64,000 nucleotides of DNA from Stictocephala bisonia (lineage: Eukaryota; Arthropoda; Insecta; Hemiptera; Membracidae). Positions 33,049-46,425 of this stretch are shown piece by piece; positions within the stretch are counted from its first letter, which is position 1, and each line of letters opens with the position of its first letter. The position numbers were made by a program, and so were the translations under genes. The notes beneath the pieces were generated by a model that was not told the DNA's origin, searched no databases, and saw only the letters and a list, made by a program, of their open reading frames with translations. The DNA lies in NCBI GenBank assembly GCA_035578905.1, contig JAQJVL010000279.1:1-64000 (forward strand), given 5' to 3'.

Positions 33049-34352
33049 CATCCACACACTACGTAACCCCTGCGGAACATCCACACAATAAGTAACCCCC
33101 GCGAAACATCCACACTACGTAACGCCGCAGAACAATGACACTCTACGTAACCCCCGCGGAACACCCACACACTACGTAACCCCCGCAGAACAACGACACA
33201 CTACATACCCCCCGCAGAACAACGATGCACTACGTAACCCCCACGGAACACCCACACACACTACGTAACCCCCGCGAAACACCCACACACTACCTAAACC
33301 CCGCGGAACATCCACACACTACGTAACCCCTGCGGAACAACGACACACTACGTAACCCCCTCGGAGCATCGACACACTACGTAACCCCTGCAGAACATTC
33401 ACACACTACGTAACCCCCGCGGAACATCGACACACTACGTAACCCCCGCGGAGCATCGACACACTACGTAACCCCTGCAGAACACCCACACACTACGTAA
33501 CCCCCGCGGAACATCGACACACTACGTAACCCCCGCGGAGCATCGACACACTACGTAACCCCTGAAGAACACCCACACACTACGTAACCCCCGCGGAACA
33601 TCGACACACTACGTAACCCCCGCGGAGCATCGACACACTACGTAACCCCTGCAGAACATTCACACACTACGTAACCCCCGCGGAACATCGACACACTACG
33701 TAACCCCCGCGGAGCATCGACACACTACGTAACCCCTGTAGAACACCCACACACTACGTAACCCCCGCGGAACATCGACACACTACGTAACCCCTGCGGA
33801 ACAACGACACACTACGTAACCCCTGCAGAATATTTACACACTACGTAACCCCCGCGGAACACCCACACACTACGTAACCCCCGCAGAACAACGACACACT
33901 ACATACCCCCCACAGAACAACGATGCACTACGTAACCCCCACGGAACACCCACACACTACGTAACCCCCGCGAAACACCCACACACTACCTAAACCCCGC
34001 GGAACATCCACACACTACGTAACCCCTGCGGAACAACGACACACTACGTAACCCCCGCGGAACACCCACACACTACGTAACCCCCGCGGAGCATCGACAC
34101 ACTACGTAACCCCCGCGGAACATCGACACGCTACGTAACCCCCACACACTACGTAACCCCCGCAGAACATCCACACACTAGGTATCCCCCGCGGAACATC
34201 GACACAATAAGTAACCCCCGCGGACACCCACACGCTACGTAATCCCCGCGGAACATTGACACACTACGTAACCCCCGCGGAACATCCACACAATACGTAA
34301 CCCCCGTGGAACATTGACACACTACGTAACCCCCGCAGAACATTGACACGCT
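33049..34352. repeat. 29-bp minisatellite (cactacgtaacccccgcgg), about 45 copies
   Basis: The unit is cacactacgtaacccccgcg plus gaacatcga. Over about 33390-33760 three variants alternate strictly (gaacatcg, gagcatcg, then cctgcagaacaccc or -attc), giving an 87-bp higher-order repeat. The motifs ctacgtaa and ccgcgg make it CpG-rich in AT-rich surroundings. Edge copies are degenerate. Confidence 0.96.
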
Positions 34353-36659
34353 TATTAGGGTAATTTAAATAAAGGCTATTTTCTGTATACCATTGATTGA
34401 TCTAAGTTTTCGAAAGTCAGAGCAATTATTGTTTGTTTGAACTCACAATACAGTGAGTCAGATTGTCATCTGCCACGCGACAGCAGTTGATAACATTGGG
34501 TTCTACGCTGTCACGTTTTTAGTGTGAGAGTATATGTGACATAAATCACGACAACTAGAAACCCAACTATCAGAATCCGACTTCCAAAGCTACTATTATA
34601 GGCAAACAGTGAACCAAAATCGGAATATATGATTTTGTATGTTGGCTGTTTTGGACTTAAATAATTATATACAAATTTGTTTGTTTAGTTAATTATTTCA
34701 GAGACATGTCTTCCTGATAGTAAGCCAAGTTCAGTTATCCTCTGAAGGGCAATTCCAGTAAGTATAACTGGGTCATTACACATTCAGGACATGTTTGATC
34801 ACCTTTAGCAATGGATCAGTGTATTTATATCAATGGACCTTAGAGCTAGAGGTAAGTATATTTGTAGGTACAATTGTATTTTGTTCAGTAATGGAATGGT
34901 GCATAAAGACTTCTTACTAGGGGTGACAGCTGGGATTCGAAAGTTCTAGCCTCCTTTGAAAACCATTTTATTTTTCACTACACTACTATGAGTTTAGCTG
35001 TTTTCGTTATGTGTTTACAACCTGCGAAACATCATATTTTCAACAGCTGTCTATTGTTTACTACCGAAAGTAACATTGTTTACAACCGAAAATTTTCCAC
35101 AGTCAACAACACCTGTTTTTATTCCGTAGTGTAGTGAAAAGTATCGTTCAAAACTCGAGTGAAAGTGTTTTGTATGTTCTCGACCATTTGAAGTGCTCGA
35201 CAAGTCTCGCACTTCAAACATATGGTCTCGAACATGCACTCTTGTTATGAAATATACTATTAAATTAAGATTATGATACTGAAGTATTAAATAACAGTAT
35301 GATTTACATTACGATTTTCAGCATTTGAAGACGAGAAACGATATATACCTTCCAAACATAATTTAGACGTGTCGTAAACATAATTGCGACAAATTAATTT
35401 AACCTGTTGTTATTTTTTATTTATTTATTTATTTTATAGTTCGATATTGGTAATTCACTATATTTTTTGCCCTTTAAAACACGTATATAAAATGGTAATA
35501 CGAAAATAATTCAAGAAACTATCAGCATTTAAAAAACATTAAACGAACAAAATTATTGCTTTATTTTACAGACTGTATTTTAAAATAAATATTAAATTTT
35601 AAATAAATATTACATAATGCTAAAGGTAAGGGTACTTTAAAATAAAAAAAGTTGGAATAAACCAAACAAACCTTCGAGTAAAAAATAAAGAGTCATTCCC
35701 ATTAATTAGACCTAATAAAGTTGGTTGAAAATGAAACAGTCTGCTGAAGGGAACCCCTGGAGAATGCTTCATCGGTGAATAAGGACAGCCAATAGTGCCA
35801 GGCAAGTTGGCAAATTACACAACTTTTTATTAATTGGCCTCTATTGAAATGTTTCAATTACAGACCAATTATTTTTCTGCCGCCAGACAAACTGCTGCAT
35901 TTCTCCCCCCTGTCTTATTATCTTGACTGTATATATCACCTCTTCCTTTAAACAGTCGGTGTAGGAGAATTATTTGCCTTCTAACTAAATGCATCACTTC
36001 TATCAGGAATACACATCTTGTTCAAAGTTTCACAGATAAGTACTAATCTAGTTTTGTTTTATGTAAATATAAAATTTGATTAGTATAATACATTGCACAA
36101 ATTACTTATGTGACGTCACTCAGCATAAAATACCAATAACGTAGATGAGATGTCAGATCTTAAGAAAAGAGTTGTAATATAGAATGGTGATCCAATGTAG
36201 GGAATTAGAATTCGAAAAACAATTAATGCACTGACTTACTGATATACAACTGAACTAATAGACTTGTTCGCTAAGGCTCTAATTCACTGGTACTCTAAAA
36301 TTATTGAAAAACATAAGTTTTCTTATACTTATAAGATATTAATGTGAATTAAACTCAATATTCAATTAATTATGAAACAATAAATATTTAGTTAATATTC
36401 CTGCCTTCTACTTGTCTTAACTAGATGTCTCTGTTAAAAATAAACCTCATTGTGTCATAAACTTATTATTTTTCAATATATAATTTAATTAATTATATAA
36501 TTTAATTTAAGAGTAAAACTATATACAGTATTTGAAACCTTTTGGAACTTGTTAAGGAAGGTCTCAACGCCAGAAGTATACCAATTATAAAGTTCGGAAA
36601 TGGTTACATTACATAGTAAACAACAAGTAAACGAAAACAGTAAATAATTGGAATACCAC
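34353..36659. other. Intergenic, nothing recognised
   Basis: Short ORFs only (35051-35239, 35620-35805), no domain. A (ttta)n microsatellite lies at about 35417-35440. No gene was recognised on either strand. Confidence 0.4.
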
Positions 36660-39600
36660 AAAAATACATTACATATTTAAATGAAAATTAGTTCCTATGG
36701 GAGTTTTTAGTGCCTTATTACGATTTTAATATCAAAATATTGTAAAACAAAATGGCGGATGGGAAATTGTGCTTTTCGGCCATTATTACGATTGTTACGA
36801 ATAAAAAGTACAAAAATTTGCACACATCCATTTGTTTTTGAATTATATTTACTATGAAAGCTGATGGTTACTATTGGAATGCTAGCAAATATGGAAAAAT
36901 CAACATATTTGATGAAGGCCCCGGTTTAGGGTAAGCAGCACCCAGGGCAAAACCCCTCCTCCAAAAAAATGCCTGAAATATTCATGATTCCTTAATAGTA
37001 TTGTTGTGTTACCCCAATAATAGTGGGCTGATACCATATAATTTTGAAAACATTAGGTATTTACCTAATATCCATATCATAGTAGCATATCGCAGCATAC
37101 CCAAACTTGTCATACGCTCTACCGGTTTGGGGTTGTGAGATCCAGAGGCCATGTTATTGTTTCGCCTACAAAAGAAGACTATAAGAGTAATCTTCTCCCT
37201 TCGTAGAGATCAATCATATTAAGACATACTCAGGATTACCAGGATCTTTACTTTCCCTTCTTCAGTATATATATTTTGGAGACTTTGTTGTTCGTGAGGT
37301 TATAGAACAACAAAGATATTTATTCCTCTCGCCATAGATATTTATTCCACAATATTCATAGTATTTCAATTCCCAATCATTCCACTCCATTTTTCCAGAG
37401 AAATTTCTACTACAATACTATTAAACTTTTCAATAGCCATCCACTTTCATTGAAGATCGAGTAGGACCACCAGACGTCTAAGAAAAAAGTTAAGAATATG
37501 CTTCTGAATGAGGTTGTTTACAGCGTCCGGTACTTTCAGGCTGGTAGTCATAGCTGACTATAATAATTACTAATTAGTGTACATTTTTGTTGATTTTAAG
37601 CTATACAATTAACTAGAAATACTTCATGACTTGGCTAATGCAATTTGAACTTGTTAATCAGCCTAATAAACGAGTTATTGAGTTATAACCTGAAATGTTG
37701 TGTACTGTTGATACAAAATATATATTATAGTAATATATTATTATTTACCTTACAACCTGTACGTGTAGGGGTGGGTTACTACCACTTTACGTGTAGGGGT
37801 GGGTTACTACCACTGTACGTGTAGTGGTGGGTTACTACCACTGTACGTGTAGGCGTGGGTCACTACCACTGTACGTGTAGGGGTGGGTTAATACCACTGT
37901 ACGTGTAGGGGTCGGTTAATACCACTGTACGTGTAGAAGTGGGTTAATACCACTGTACGTGTAGGGGTGGGTTACTACCACTGTACGTGTAGGGGTGGGT
38001 TACTACCACTGTACGTGTAGGCGTGGGTCACTACCACTGTACGTGTAGGGTGGGTTAATACCACTGTACGTGTAGGGGTGGGTTACTACCACTGTACGTG
38101 TAGGCGTGGGTCACTACCACTGTACGTGTAGGGGTGGGTTAATACCACTGTACGTGTAGGGGTGGGTTAATACCACTGTACGTGTAGGGGTGGGTTACTA
38201 CCACTGTACGTGTAGGGGTGGGTTACTACCACTGTACGTGTAGAGGTGGGTTACTTCCACTGTACGTGTAGGCGTGGGTCACTACCACTGTACGTGTAGG
38301 GGTGGGTTAATACCACTGTACGTGTAGGGGTGGGTTACTACCACTGTACGTGTAGGGGTGGGTTACTACCACTGTACGTGTAGGGGTGGGTTACTACCAC
38401 TGTACGTGTAGGCGTGGGTCACTACCACTGTACGTGTAGGGGTGGGTTAATACCACTGTACGTGTAGGGGTGGGTTACTACCACTGTACGTGTAGGGGAG
38501 GGTTACTACCACTGTACGTGTAGGGGTGGGTTACTACCACTGTACGTGTAGGGGTGGGTTACTACCACTGTACGTGTAGGCGTGGGTCACTACCACTGTA
38601 CGTGTAGGGGTGGGTTAATACCACTGTACGTGTAGGGGTGGGTTAATACCACTGTACGTGTAGGGGTGGGTTAATACCACTGTACGTGTAGGGGTGGGTT
38701 ACTACCACTGTACGTGTAGGGGTGGGTTACTACCACTGTACGTGTAGGCGTGGGTCACTACCACTGTACTGTAGGGGTGGGTTAATACCACTGTACGTGT
38801 AGGGGTGGGTTACTACCACTGTACGTGTAGGGGTGGGTTACTACCACTGTACGTGTAGGGGTGGGTTACTACCACTGTACGTGTAGGCGTGGGTCACTAC
38901 CACTGTACGTGTAGGGGTGGGTTAATACCACTGTACGTGTAGGGGTGGGTTACTACCACTGTACGTGTAGGGGTGGGTTACTACCACTGTACGTGTAGGC
39001 GTGGGTCACTACCACTGTACGTGTAGGGGTGGGTTAATACCACTGTACGTGTAGGGGTGGGTTACTACCACTGTACGTGTAGGGGAGGGTTACTACCACT
39101 GTACGTGTAGGGGTGGGTTACTACCACTGTCACTGTACGTGTAGGGGTGGGTTACTACCACTGTACGTGTAGGCGTGGGTCACTACCACTGTACGTGTAG
39201 GGGTGGGTTAATACCACTGTACGTGTAGGGGTGGGTTAATACCACTGTACGTGTAGGGGTGGGTTACTACCATTGTACGTGTAGGGGTGGGTTACTACCA
39301 CTGTACGTGTAGGGGTGGGTTACTACCACTGTACGTGTAGCGGTGGGTCACTACCACTGTACGTGTAGGGGTGGGTTAATACCACTGTACGTGTAGGGGT
39401 GGGTTAATACCACTGTACGTGTAGGGGTGGGTTACTACCACTGTACGTGTAGGGGTGGGTTACTACCACTGTACGTGTAGGCGTGGGTCACTACCACTGT
39501 ACGTGTAGGGGTGGGGCACTACCACTATACGTGTAGGGGTGGGCGGGTGAGTCACTACCATTGTATATACAAACAACAAAATAATTATACATTAAAGTTG

Positions 39601-40835
39601 TTCACCATTTTCGAACATTCTACGCAAAAAGTAGTAAATAAATATGTAAAAACATACTTATTTGTAAATAGATTATATTTATGGATTGATAATAGTTGCT
39701 AATAAATTGCGTATGTTGCGGAAACTTGCAAATAATCGATCGTGGCTTTAAAGTTCAAGGAAATCATGATTGAATTTTGTATTAAAAATAGTTGATAAAG
39801 GGTCTTTGGGACCTTGATAATAATTTTAGCTACATAAAAATAAAACAAAGTTGGGAATGGAAAATCTTGTATTTCAAACATGTTGCACTACTAATATAAA
39901 AAAAGTATTGCAAAAAATCGTTTAAACATCCATAATGCTGTATTATGCTTGTTGAAAGCTATCAACTGTCAAAATTGAAAATGTGACATCAGATTGCTAT
40001 CTACTGACTTGAAAATAATAAATTGTATACGGAAAAAAATAGATTAACAAAAAATGTAATTAGTTTCAAAGAATTTACTAATCTTGTAGTGTAAAAAAAT
40101 AGCTTTCGATCAATTACTTTTTTCTGTTAAATTTATTTTGACATGTAAGGTCTTATTAGTAAGGTAAACTTACACACAACAACCAAAGTTATGACCACTT
40201 TTTCAATTAAATTAAAACTTTTTGGTATATTTGAGGTTAAATCATATTATTTAAATCAAATTAAATTCTAGCACTCATATCTTTGTAGGCCTATGTGCAA
40301 AATAAAATATATTTTGAAAACAGTAAATTGTTGAGCATATCAACCCCTAAAAGTTATGAGAGATATTATGAACTTTCTTTCCTATCTACTAATTTTCCTC
40401 TAATAGTCAAAATAGGAAATTAGTTATTTTTTTGTGCAAATTTTACCAATTTTCAAAGTGCAGCCATGAGTCCAAAACGGCCGACAATTTTTGAGGATGT
40501 GTTTAGATTATAATATTACTTTACACTATTGTGTTTCTCTTTTCTAATACCACATTCCAATTGGCAACACTTTTTTAGCCACTAAGTGCCAATAAAATGG
40601 CTATATAACAAACAAGTATATGTGGATGTAATTTTCTTCATAATTTTGTGTGATAAAACCCTTATTAATCTTACTTTTATTATAAATATATTAAATGTCG
40701 TTTCAAACATTGTTTTTATGAGTCACCATCTTAGAGATATTCACGTCGAACCAACCCGTAATTTTTATTCATATAAAAGTTCCATCTTCATATACCTAGC
40801 TTTTTGGCTAATCGTGAAAAAATAATAAGAAAAGG
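36660..40835 (-). repeat. Dispersed repeat family X, copy 2, with a large internal minisatellite
   Basis: This is the reverse-oriented partner of 30255-31830. Reading the minus strand from 40835 it matches copy 1 to about 39570. The 29-bp array then sits where copy 1 has its 27-bp array. The match resumes at about 36835-36660. The stretch 36836-37755 between array and inner match is not clearly shared. No coding capacity was identified. Confidence 0.8.
37756..39567. repeat. 29-bp minisatellite (ctgtacgtgtaggggtgggt), about 62 copies
   Basis: The unit is ctgtacgtgtaggggtgggt plus tactaccac. Three main variants exist: A (ggggtgggttactac), B (gcgtgggtcactac) and C (ggggtgggttaatac). By eye B is practically always followed by C, and C by A, giving blocks B-C(1-3)-A(1-4). 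This means the array grew by copying blocks, not single units. Rare variants (gggagggttac) recur in the same block context. Confidence 0.97.
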
Positions 40836-40919
40836 ATTTGACAAGTAAATTTGACAGCTTTAAATTTAAGTTCTTATACATTTTTGCTCAAGTGCAAGAT
40901 TTTTGGCACTATTTAAAAA

Positions 40920-41077
40920 AACTGATACACTTCCTACCTTTCATAGTTGCTTAGAGCAAATTTAAAATATAAAATATATATATACATACACAAACAGTCG
41001 GACAACGATATAATTTATGCCATACGATGTTTTGACCCCGGGAACAACCTGAAGTTTGTGGATGTACACCCTGTATA
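40920..41077. mobile_element. Partial end of a palindromic element related to 12797-13667
   Basis: The text ctacctttcatagttgctta, caaatttaaaatataaaa, cccgggaacaacct and tacaccctgtata parallels the right half of the element ending at 13667 (ctaccttttatggttgctga, aatttataatttaaaaaac, ccccaggaacaacct, acaccctgtata). Only this half is seen here. Confidence 0.6.
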
Positions 41078-41088
41078 TACAGGGTGTA
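41065..41088. repeat. Perfect 24-bp palindrome at a junction of two element ends
   Basis: tacaccctgtat at 41065-41076 is followed directly by its exact reverse complement to 41088. Each half is a terminus of the caccctgta/tacagggtg type, so two elements meet head to head at a shared TATA. Confidence 0.85.
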
Positions 41089-42449
41089 TCCGTAATGCGC
41101 GGAGATATTTCAGGAGATGATTTCATGGACCAAAATAAAGAATAAATGTCCTATAAAGGTATGTCCTAAAATGCTTCTTTTCCCAGATATCCGCCATTTT
41201 GTTTTTTTCTCTAAAGAATTTTTATCTCCAAGTTGGCTCAACCAATCTTTATGAAACTCGATATGCATGTTCAGATAATAGAGCCATATCATAGAAAAAA
41301 ATAAGTTTGATACAATTTAAAATTTCAAAATGACGTCAATTTTAAATTTTTAAACGGAAATTGCGGGAAAACGGCAAAAATACTCAGAACATGGTTTTTT
41401 AGATAATTTTATTACCAATCTGTCAGTATCAAAAACATTAGAATCGGACAAAAAATGTTGAGAGGCTACTAGTACTGTGTTGAGAAATGTTAAAATGTTG
41501 CTGGATGCATATTTGTTTGACAAACCTCGTCTGTATTTATCTACGCCTTTTAAAAAACATACGTATTAAATTGGATACAAATCTATGGATACAATCAATC
41601 TATTTGGATACAAATCATGTTTTTATTTGTTGTTTTTGTGATTTTAGCAGATACTATGGATTCCATGCGAAATTTAAACCTACTTTTAAAACTTAATTAA
41701 AACCTACTTAAAAAGTAACTTATGACTTTCATTCAGCATATACATATAATACAAAACTATTTTTTTGTAATCTATAGTTTAATATTCTCAAATTTTGTAA
41801 TCCTGCCTTCAACTTCTTCCCTGGTCTTCTATTCTTTACCGGCTGTTCGTGTTGTAATTTGACAAATGATTCACTTTACCCAGGGGCACAGATTACATTC
41901 TTCTGGTGTGGGAAACACAGATATCAGCACCTCTAAAGAAGAAAAAATAGTGTATTAAGTGTTTTTTTACATCTTTCATAGTTGATTTATTACCAGTGAA
42001 CTACTATATCTGAAACTTTACCAGTTGCATCCGATATGGAACTGATTCAGACAAAATTGTCCTACTTTGCGCACTCCAGAGGTACTTTGTTATCTACGAG
42101 AACAAACTGAATTCAATCAGAAAATCACATAATTTATTTGAATAAAGCCATATAGCCTAAACTTATGGCAGAACCTGCCTTTATGAGTTACTTTTTCACT
42201 GTATAATCACTTAATTTAGTCTATGAAGCTAAAATTTGACACGGAGGATCTCTTCGTTTTGTATATGTGCAATAACACCGTAATTATAAAAAGTAGCCAT
42301 AAAACTGGTTTTCATTGTGAAATGTTTAAGGTAATATCCACTAACTCTTTCTCGAATGCAGTATTTTGAACCCTTCTTAAGTAGATTTAGACAATATTGT
42401 CGACTATAAAACTTTGCTACACTAGGCAAACTTTCAACACTATAGTGTC
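41077..42449. other. Left end of a tacagggtgt-type element, then unrecognised DNA
   Basis: The sequence tatacagggtgtatccgtaa starts what looks like another small TIR element. Phrases such as atatccgccattttgttttt are typical of non-coding element bodies. I could not find its other end. The rest to 42449 has only short ORFs without features. Confidence 0.45.
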
Positions 42450-42758
42450 TGGCTATGACCTAACTATGCCCCCCCAGTCCTGGCTATGACCAAACTGCCC
42501 CCCAGTCCTGGCTATGACCAAACTATGCCCCCTAGTCCTGGCTATGACCAAACTGCCCCCCAGTCCTGGCTATGACCAAACTATGCCCCCCAGTCCTGGC
42601 TATGACCAAACTGCCCCCCAGTCCTGGCTATGACCAAACTATGCCCCCCAGTCCTGGCTGACCAAACTATGCCCGCCAGGCCTAGCTTTGACCAAACTGC
42701 CCCCCAGTCCTGGCTATGACCAAACTATGCCCGCCAGGCTTAGCTGTGACCATATAAC
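42450..42758. repeat. 28/30-bp minisatellite, about 10 copies
   Basis: The unit is ctatgaccaaactatgcccc plus ccagtcctgg (30 bp), alternating regularly with a 28-bp form lacking the second ta (aaactgcccc). The pair behaves as a 58-bp higher-order unit. Right-edge copies are diverged (gccaggcctagctttgacc). Confidence 0.93.
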
Positions 42759-45700
42759 CCCATAAAGGAATATTATCCTTTTAAATAACCACATTTAACT
42801 TATTTCCTCTGAGTTAGATCACTCTATTTCGAGATTATTATAAATAGAAGACTGAACTAAAAGCACGGGCAGTGAGCTAGTAATGAATACAATTAATTAG
42901 TTGCATGTTTTACTTTTTTATTTTACATTTGTGAAATACGTTCTTAAAATTGTGTCCCAATTTCAATTGTTAGTAGAGACAAACACATGATGCAAATAAA
43001 ACAAAAAGGTAAAAATAAATATTTTGTCGAAAATTCGTTAAAATCCACTAATGAATAAAATGATCGACGTTTTAAAGGATCATTTATTCATGGAGGTATA
43101 TTATGTAAGTGTTTAATCAATAGAGGCATGTCATAATTTGACAAAAATACTCTTAAGGTCCGATAGATTGTTGGCCCAATGTGACCAACTTTGTATCCCC
43201 TCCCCCCCAATAAGTTGTACCAAACAAAATAGTGATCTCAAGTAGTAAAAGTTAACCAAAGGATTGGTATGACTACCGGTACGCAAATTGCTCCCTTATT
43301 TTTTTTATGCCTTCCCCCTAGCATATATTTATTTTTGGTACTATTCATTATTACTAGACATATTAAACAAAAATATTTTTATTCTCTGTGGCTAATCACA
43401 TATCTAGCGTCTCTCAGCCTTCACTAAAACCTCCACAAGACCAAATTTAATTTTTCTCAAATCGAGCAAAAGAATGACTCTACATTTAGTTCTTTTAAGC
43501 GTTTGATCATAGTGGATTTTACTATTTAAATTATGAAAAATTCTTGAATAAATGATCATTGGGGTTTTACATTTTGTGGTGTTCATTTAAAACCCCACAA
43601 ATGCTGGGGTTAAATACTGAAGAACAATCAAATTGGAATAATAAGAGCTCATTAGCAAGTTTTAACAAAATACTAATCATGGGTCTGCATGAAATAGACC
43701 TGAAAGAATTACAGTGATTATACATATATGCAGTATCAATTGATTGGTCTCAAGGAGAACCCCCTTAGTCTAATGAGAGTTTGACAATCACTTCAAGTCG
43801 TGCGCGCCCATCCCTCAATAACATATTACCAAGTTTTTTGGCAAACTGTATTGGACCATAGTAACGAAGCTGAAAGTCTAGATCTTTGCTGAAAATCTAA
43901 TAAGATAAATCGTTGACTTTGAAGGTATAAGCTTTATACCTTTATATTAAAAAAATATATATATATAATAAGTGAAATTTATTCGACCTCTATGATGAAG
44001 TTATTTAGGTACTTGTGCGCGACATGTTTGGTTATTGTGAGCATCTTGCTGCAACAAGGTTCAGTTATACGGTTCCCTTCGTCTTGAATACTGTTAGTTT
44101 ATAGAAGGGAACACTATATATAAGCCAAGATATGAATCGGGGAATAAGAAAAACACTCTTTGATACAAATACATTTTAATATTTTCTAGATAAAAATTAT
44201 TAATATAACTTATTTTTGACATATGGTAGTGAAAAAACATACAATATATTTATATATTTTATCTGTAAGAATCGACAAACAAAACATGTATAACACTATT
44301 CATAAAACATATAATACCCTAAAAAGACATACTATATAAAACAGACACTAGAAAATATATAAGTACATGTCATACATTACAAATATAAATATCATTTGAC
44401 TGCATGTCACTGCGATGGGGTAGAAAACATTATCAACAGTTTTGTTATGACCACTTTGAAAACGGAACATCTACAGTACTTGGTTAGGATGAGACCGTCT
44501 AGTACCAAAATACAATATTATGTATAAAATACCCTTTACTCTAAAATATCTATTGTGTGGAGTATTGCATACGGTACTTGGGAGAAGGCGCGCCTAAACT
44601 GGGGACTGTATCCAAAATATGTCAACGTCAACAAACAAACATACCCCTTCCCTGCGATCTCGCTACATTATTTTGGCCTCAATGAATAAAATATACATAA
44701 TTTATTGAGAAATGAAAGTCTTTGTTCAGGTATTAAGGTTCCGTATGTCGACAACTGTTTTAGTATCTCTCAAAGAGGTTTGCAATCGCCAAAGGGGTAT
44801 GCTTGCATATATTTGAAAATGTACGATACATAAATATATTATATACTATATTATTTGGGCAATAAAGGGATTGTTTCAAAAATAATTTCCCCAAGTTTCA
44901 ACTGTTTACTAAATGTGATTGTACAATTTTTATTTAATAATTCATTGTTCTGTGAGTCTACTTGTTTGGATTTTATCTAATTACAGTATCTCTGTTAGCT
45001 ACCATTTGAAACAATTCCTCAACAAATATATTAAATTTATGACGCTGAAATACCAGGCTTTGAACAACTAAGTCTATCATTTGGTGACTTTGTATCAATC
45101 ATTATCCATAAACGTATGGTTTACCCACAGAACAAACATCAATGAAATTTGAAAACTGCAAATCTCAACAACTTACAAAATATTGGTGTTTCAAACGTTT
45201 TTAGTTTTAAAACGAAAGGTCATTACCGTAGTAGTATGTACACTATAGTTGATCTTTCACTAAGTCTTTGGTTTATATGATAGGAATAATGGGTCTTGCT
45301 TGTTGGAGGGATGGGGAAAGATTCAACTATAGCCGAAGCTCATGAACTCAAAATGTCGGGCCAACTGGACTTGGAGCCGTCCCGTCTCCCCATTAGGGCA
45401 GACGTGACGTCAACATAACTCCAATAAAAAACATTTATTGTGGTTTGAGCAATTTAGTGGCATCCTAAAGGTGAGGCATTTTTGGCACTACATCCGAACT
45501 CAGTCGACGTGCGTAGTGCACTCCAACTATGTGTCTTCTCAGTAACTTAATTTATGCAGTTCTTTGATAAATTGCTTTGAGTTTTCCATAAAGTTAAGTA
45601 AAACACAGATTTAAAGGCTATATGAAATGGAAACATAGATAAAACATTTAACAGTCCACTTGTGCGTTGTGAGACAGATGGAGTGAGGTTTCCTTCGAGA

Positions 45701-46425
45701 CTGCAGGAGCAGTTGTGTTGCAACTGACCAATAAATAAATAAAAAAATCGCCAATTTTATTTGAATCAATATCGTTAGTACAAGGAACGCCGCCGCCTAG
45801 AACAAAGCACTATGCAATATGCGCTCAGTCCCGTACCTGGATTGCCTGCACAGCGCCGTTCATTGTACTCAACGTGATGTAAGCAAACATTCTTTAAAAT
45901 AACATTAGATTTCAGGATAAATGATTAAAACAAGGTTGAATTATTTAATAAATTACGTTTGACAAAATCATGCTCATGCAGTCCAGAAAGTAAGCAACTC
46001 TTCTCCAGAACCACATTTCTGTAATTCCATTGCTCTGAGTCAACAAACACGTCCGTTTTTGGCAGACGTTCAAAACCAATGATATGTGCAGAAAACCATC
46101 ACATGAATTCATATAAAATAGATATTTAAAATCGACAACATTAAATAACAAAAACACTACACATTTCCCTAACACAACAGACAATAGAACGGAGTAGTCT
46201 GCAAGATCCTTAGTTAGGTAATTGGGGGGTTGGGGTTATTGGCGGAAACAGGCGGATTTTACAGATTCTAAGGATATTGCACCTTACAAAATCTGTTCGT
46301 AATGTTTTCAAAATAAACTCGGTGATACAGTAGAAAGCTACGATTGATTATTATTGCTGCCATTTGGTCCTCGGCATCGAGGGTGGCCCGGGACGCCAGG
46401 GCTTCTCGGAATGTAAGGGCTCTAT
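42759..46425. other. Long gene-free stretch, one CRE motif
   Basis: No ORF with domain features occurs in 3.7 kb. A GC-richer patch at 45290-45420 contains an ATG at 45353 opening 21 codons and a perfect palindromic tgacgtca (45405-45412), the CREB/ATF consensus. Another GC-richer patch is 45780-45850. The stretch could be distal 3' UTR or downstream flank of the MEX-3 gene, but there is no direct evidence. Confidence 0.35.

Noticed and set aside
30255..40835. A single giant transposon (Maverick/Polinton-like) bounded by the inverted copies
   Set aside because: No integrase, polymerase or capsid genes lie between the arms; the arms match internally as full repeat copies with their own arrays, so two separate copies explain the data better.
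30255..40835. Assembly palindrome artefact
   Set aside because: The two copies are strongly diverged with many indels and carry different minisatellites, which an assembly duplication would not produce.
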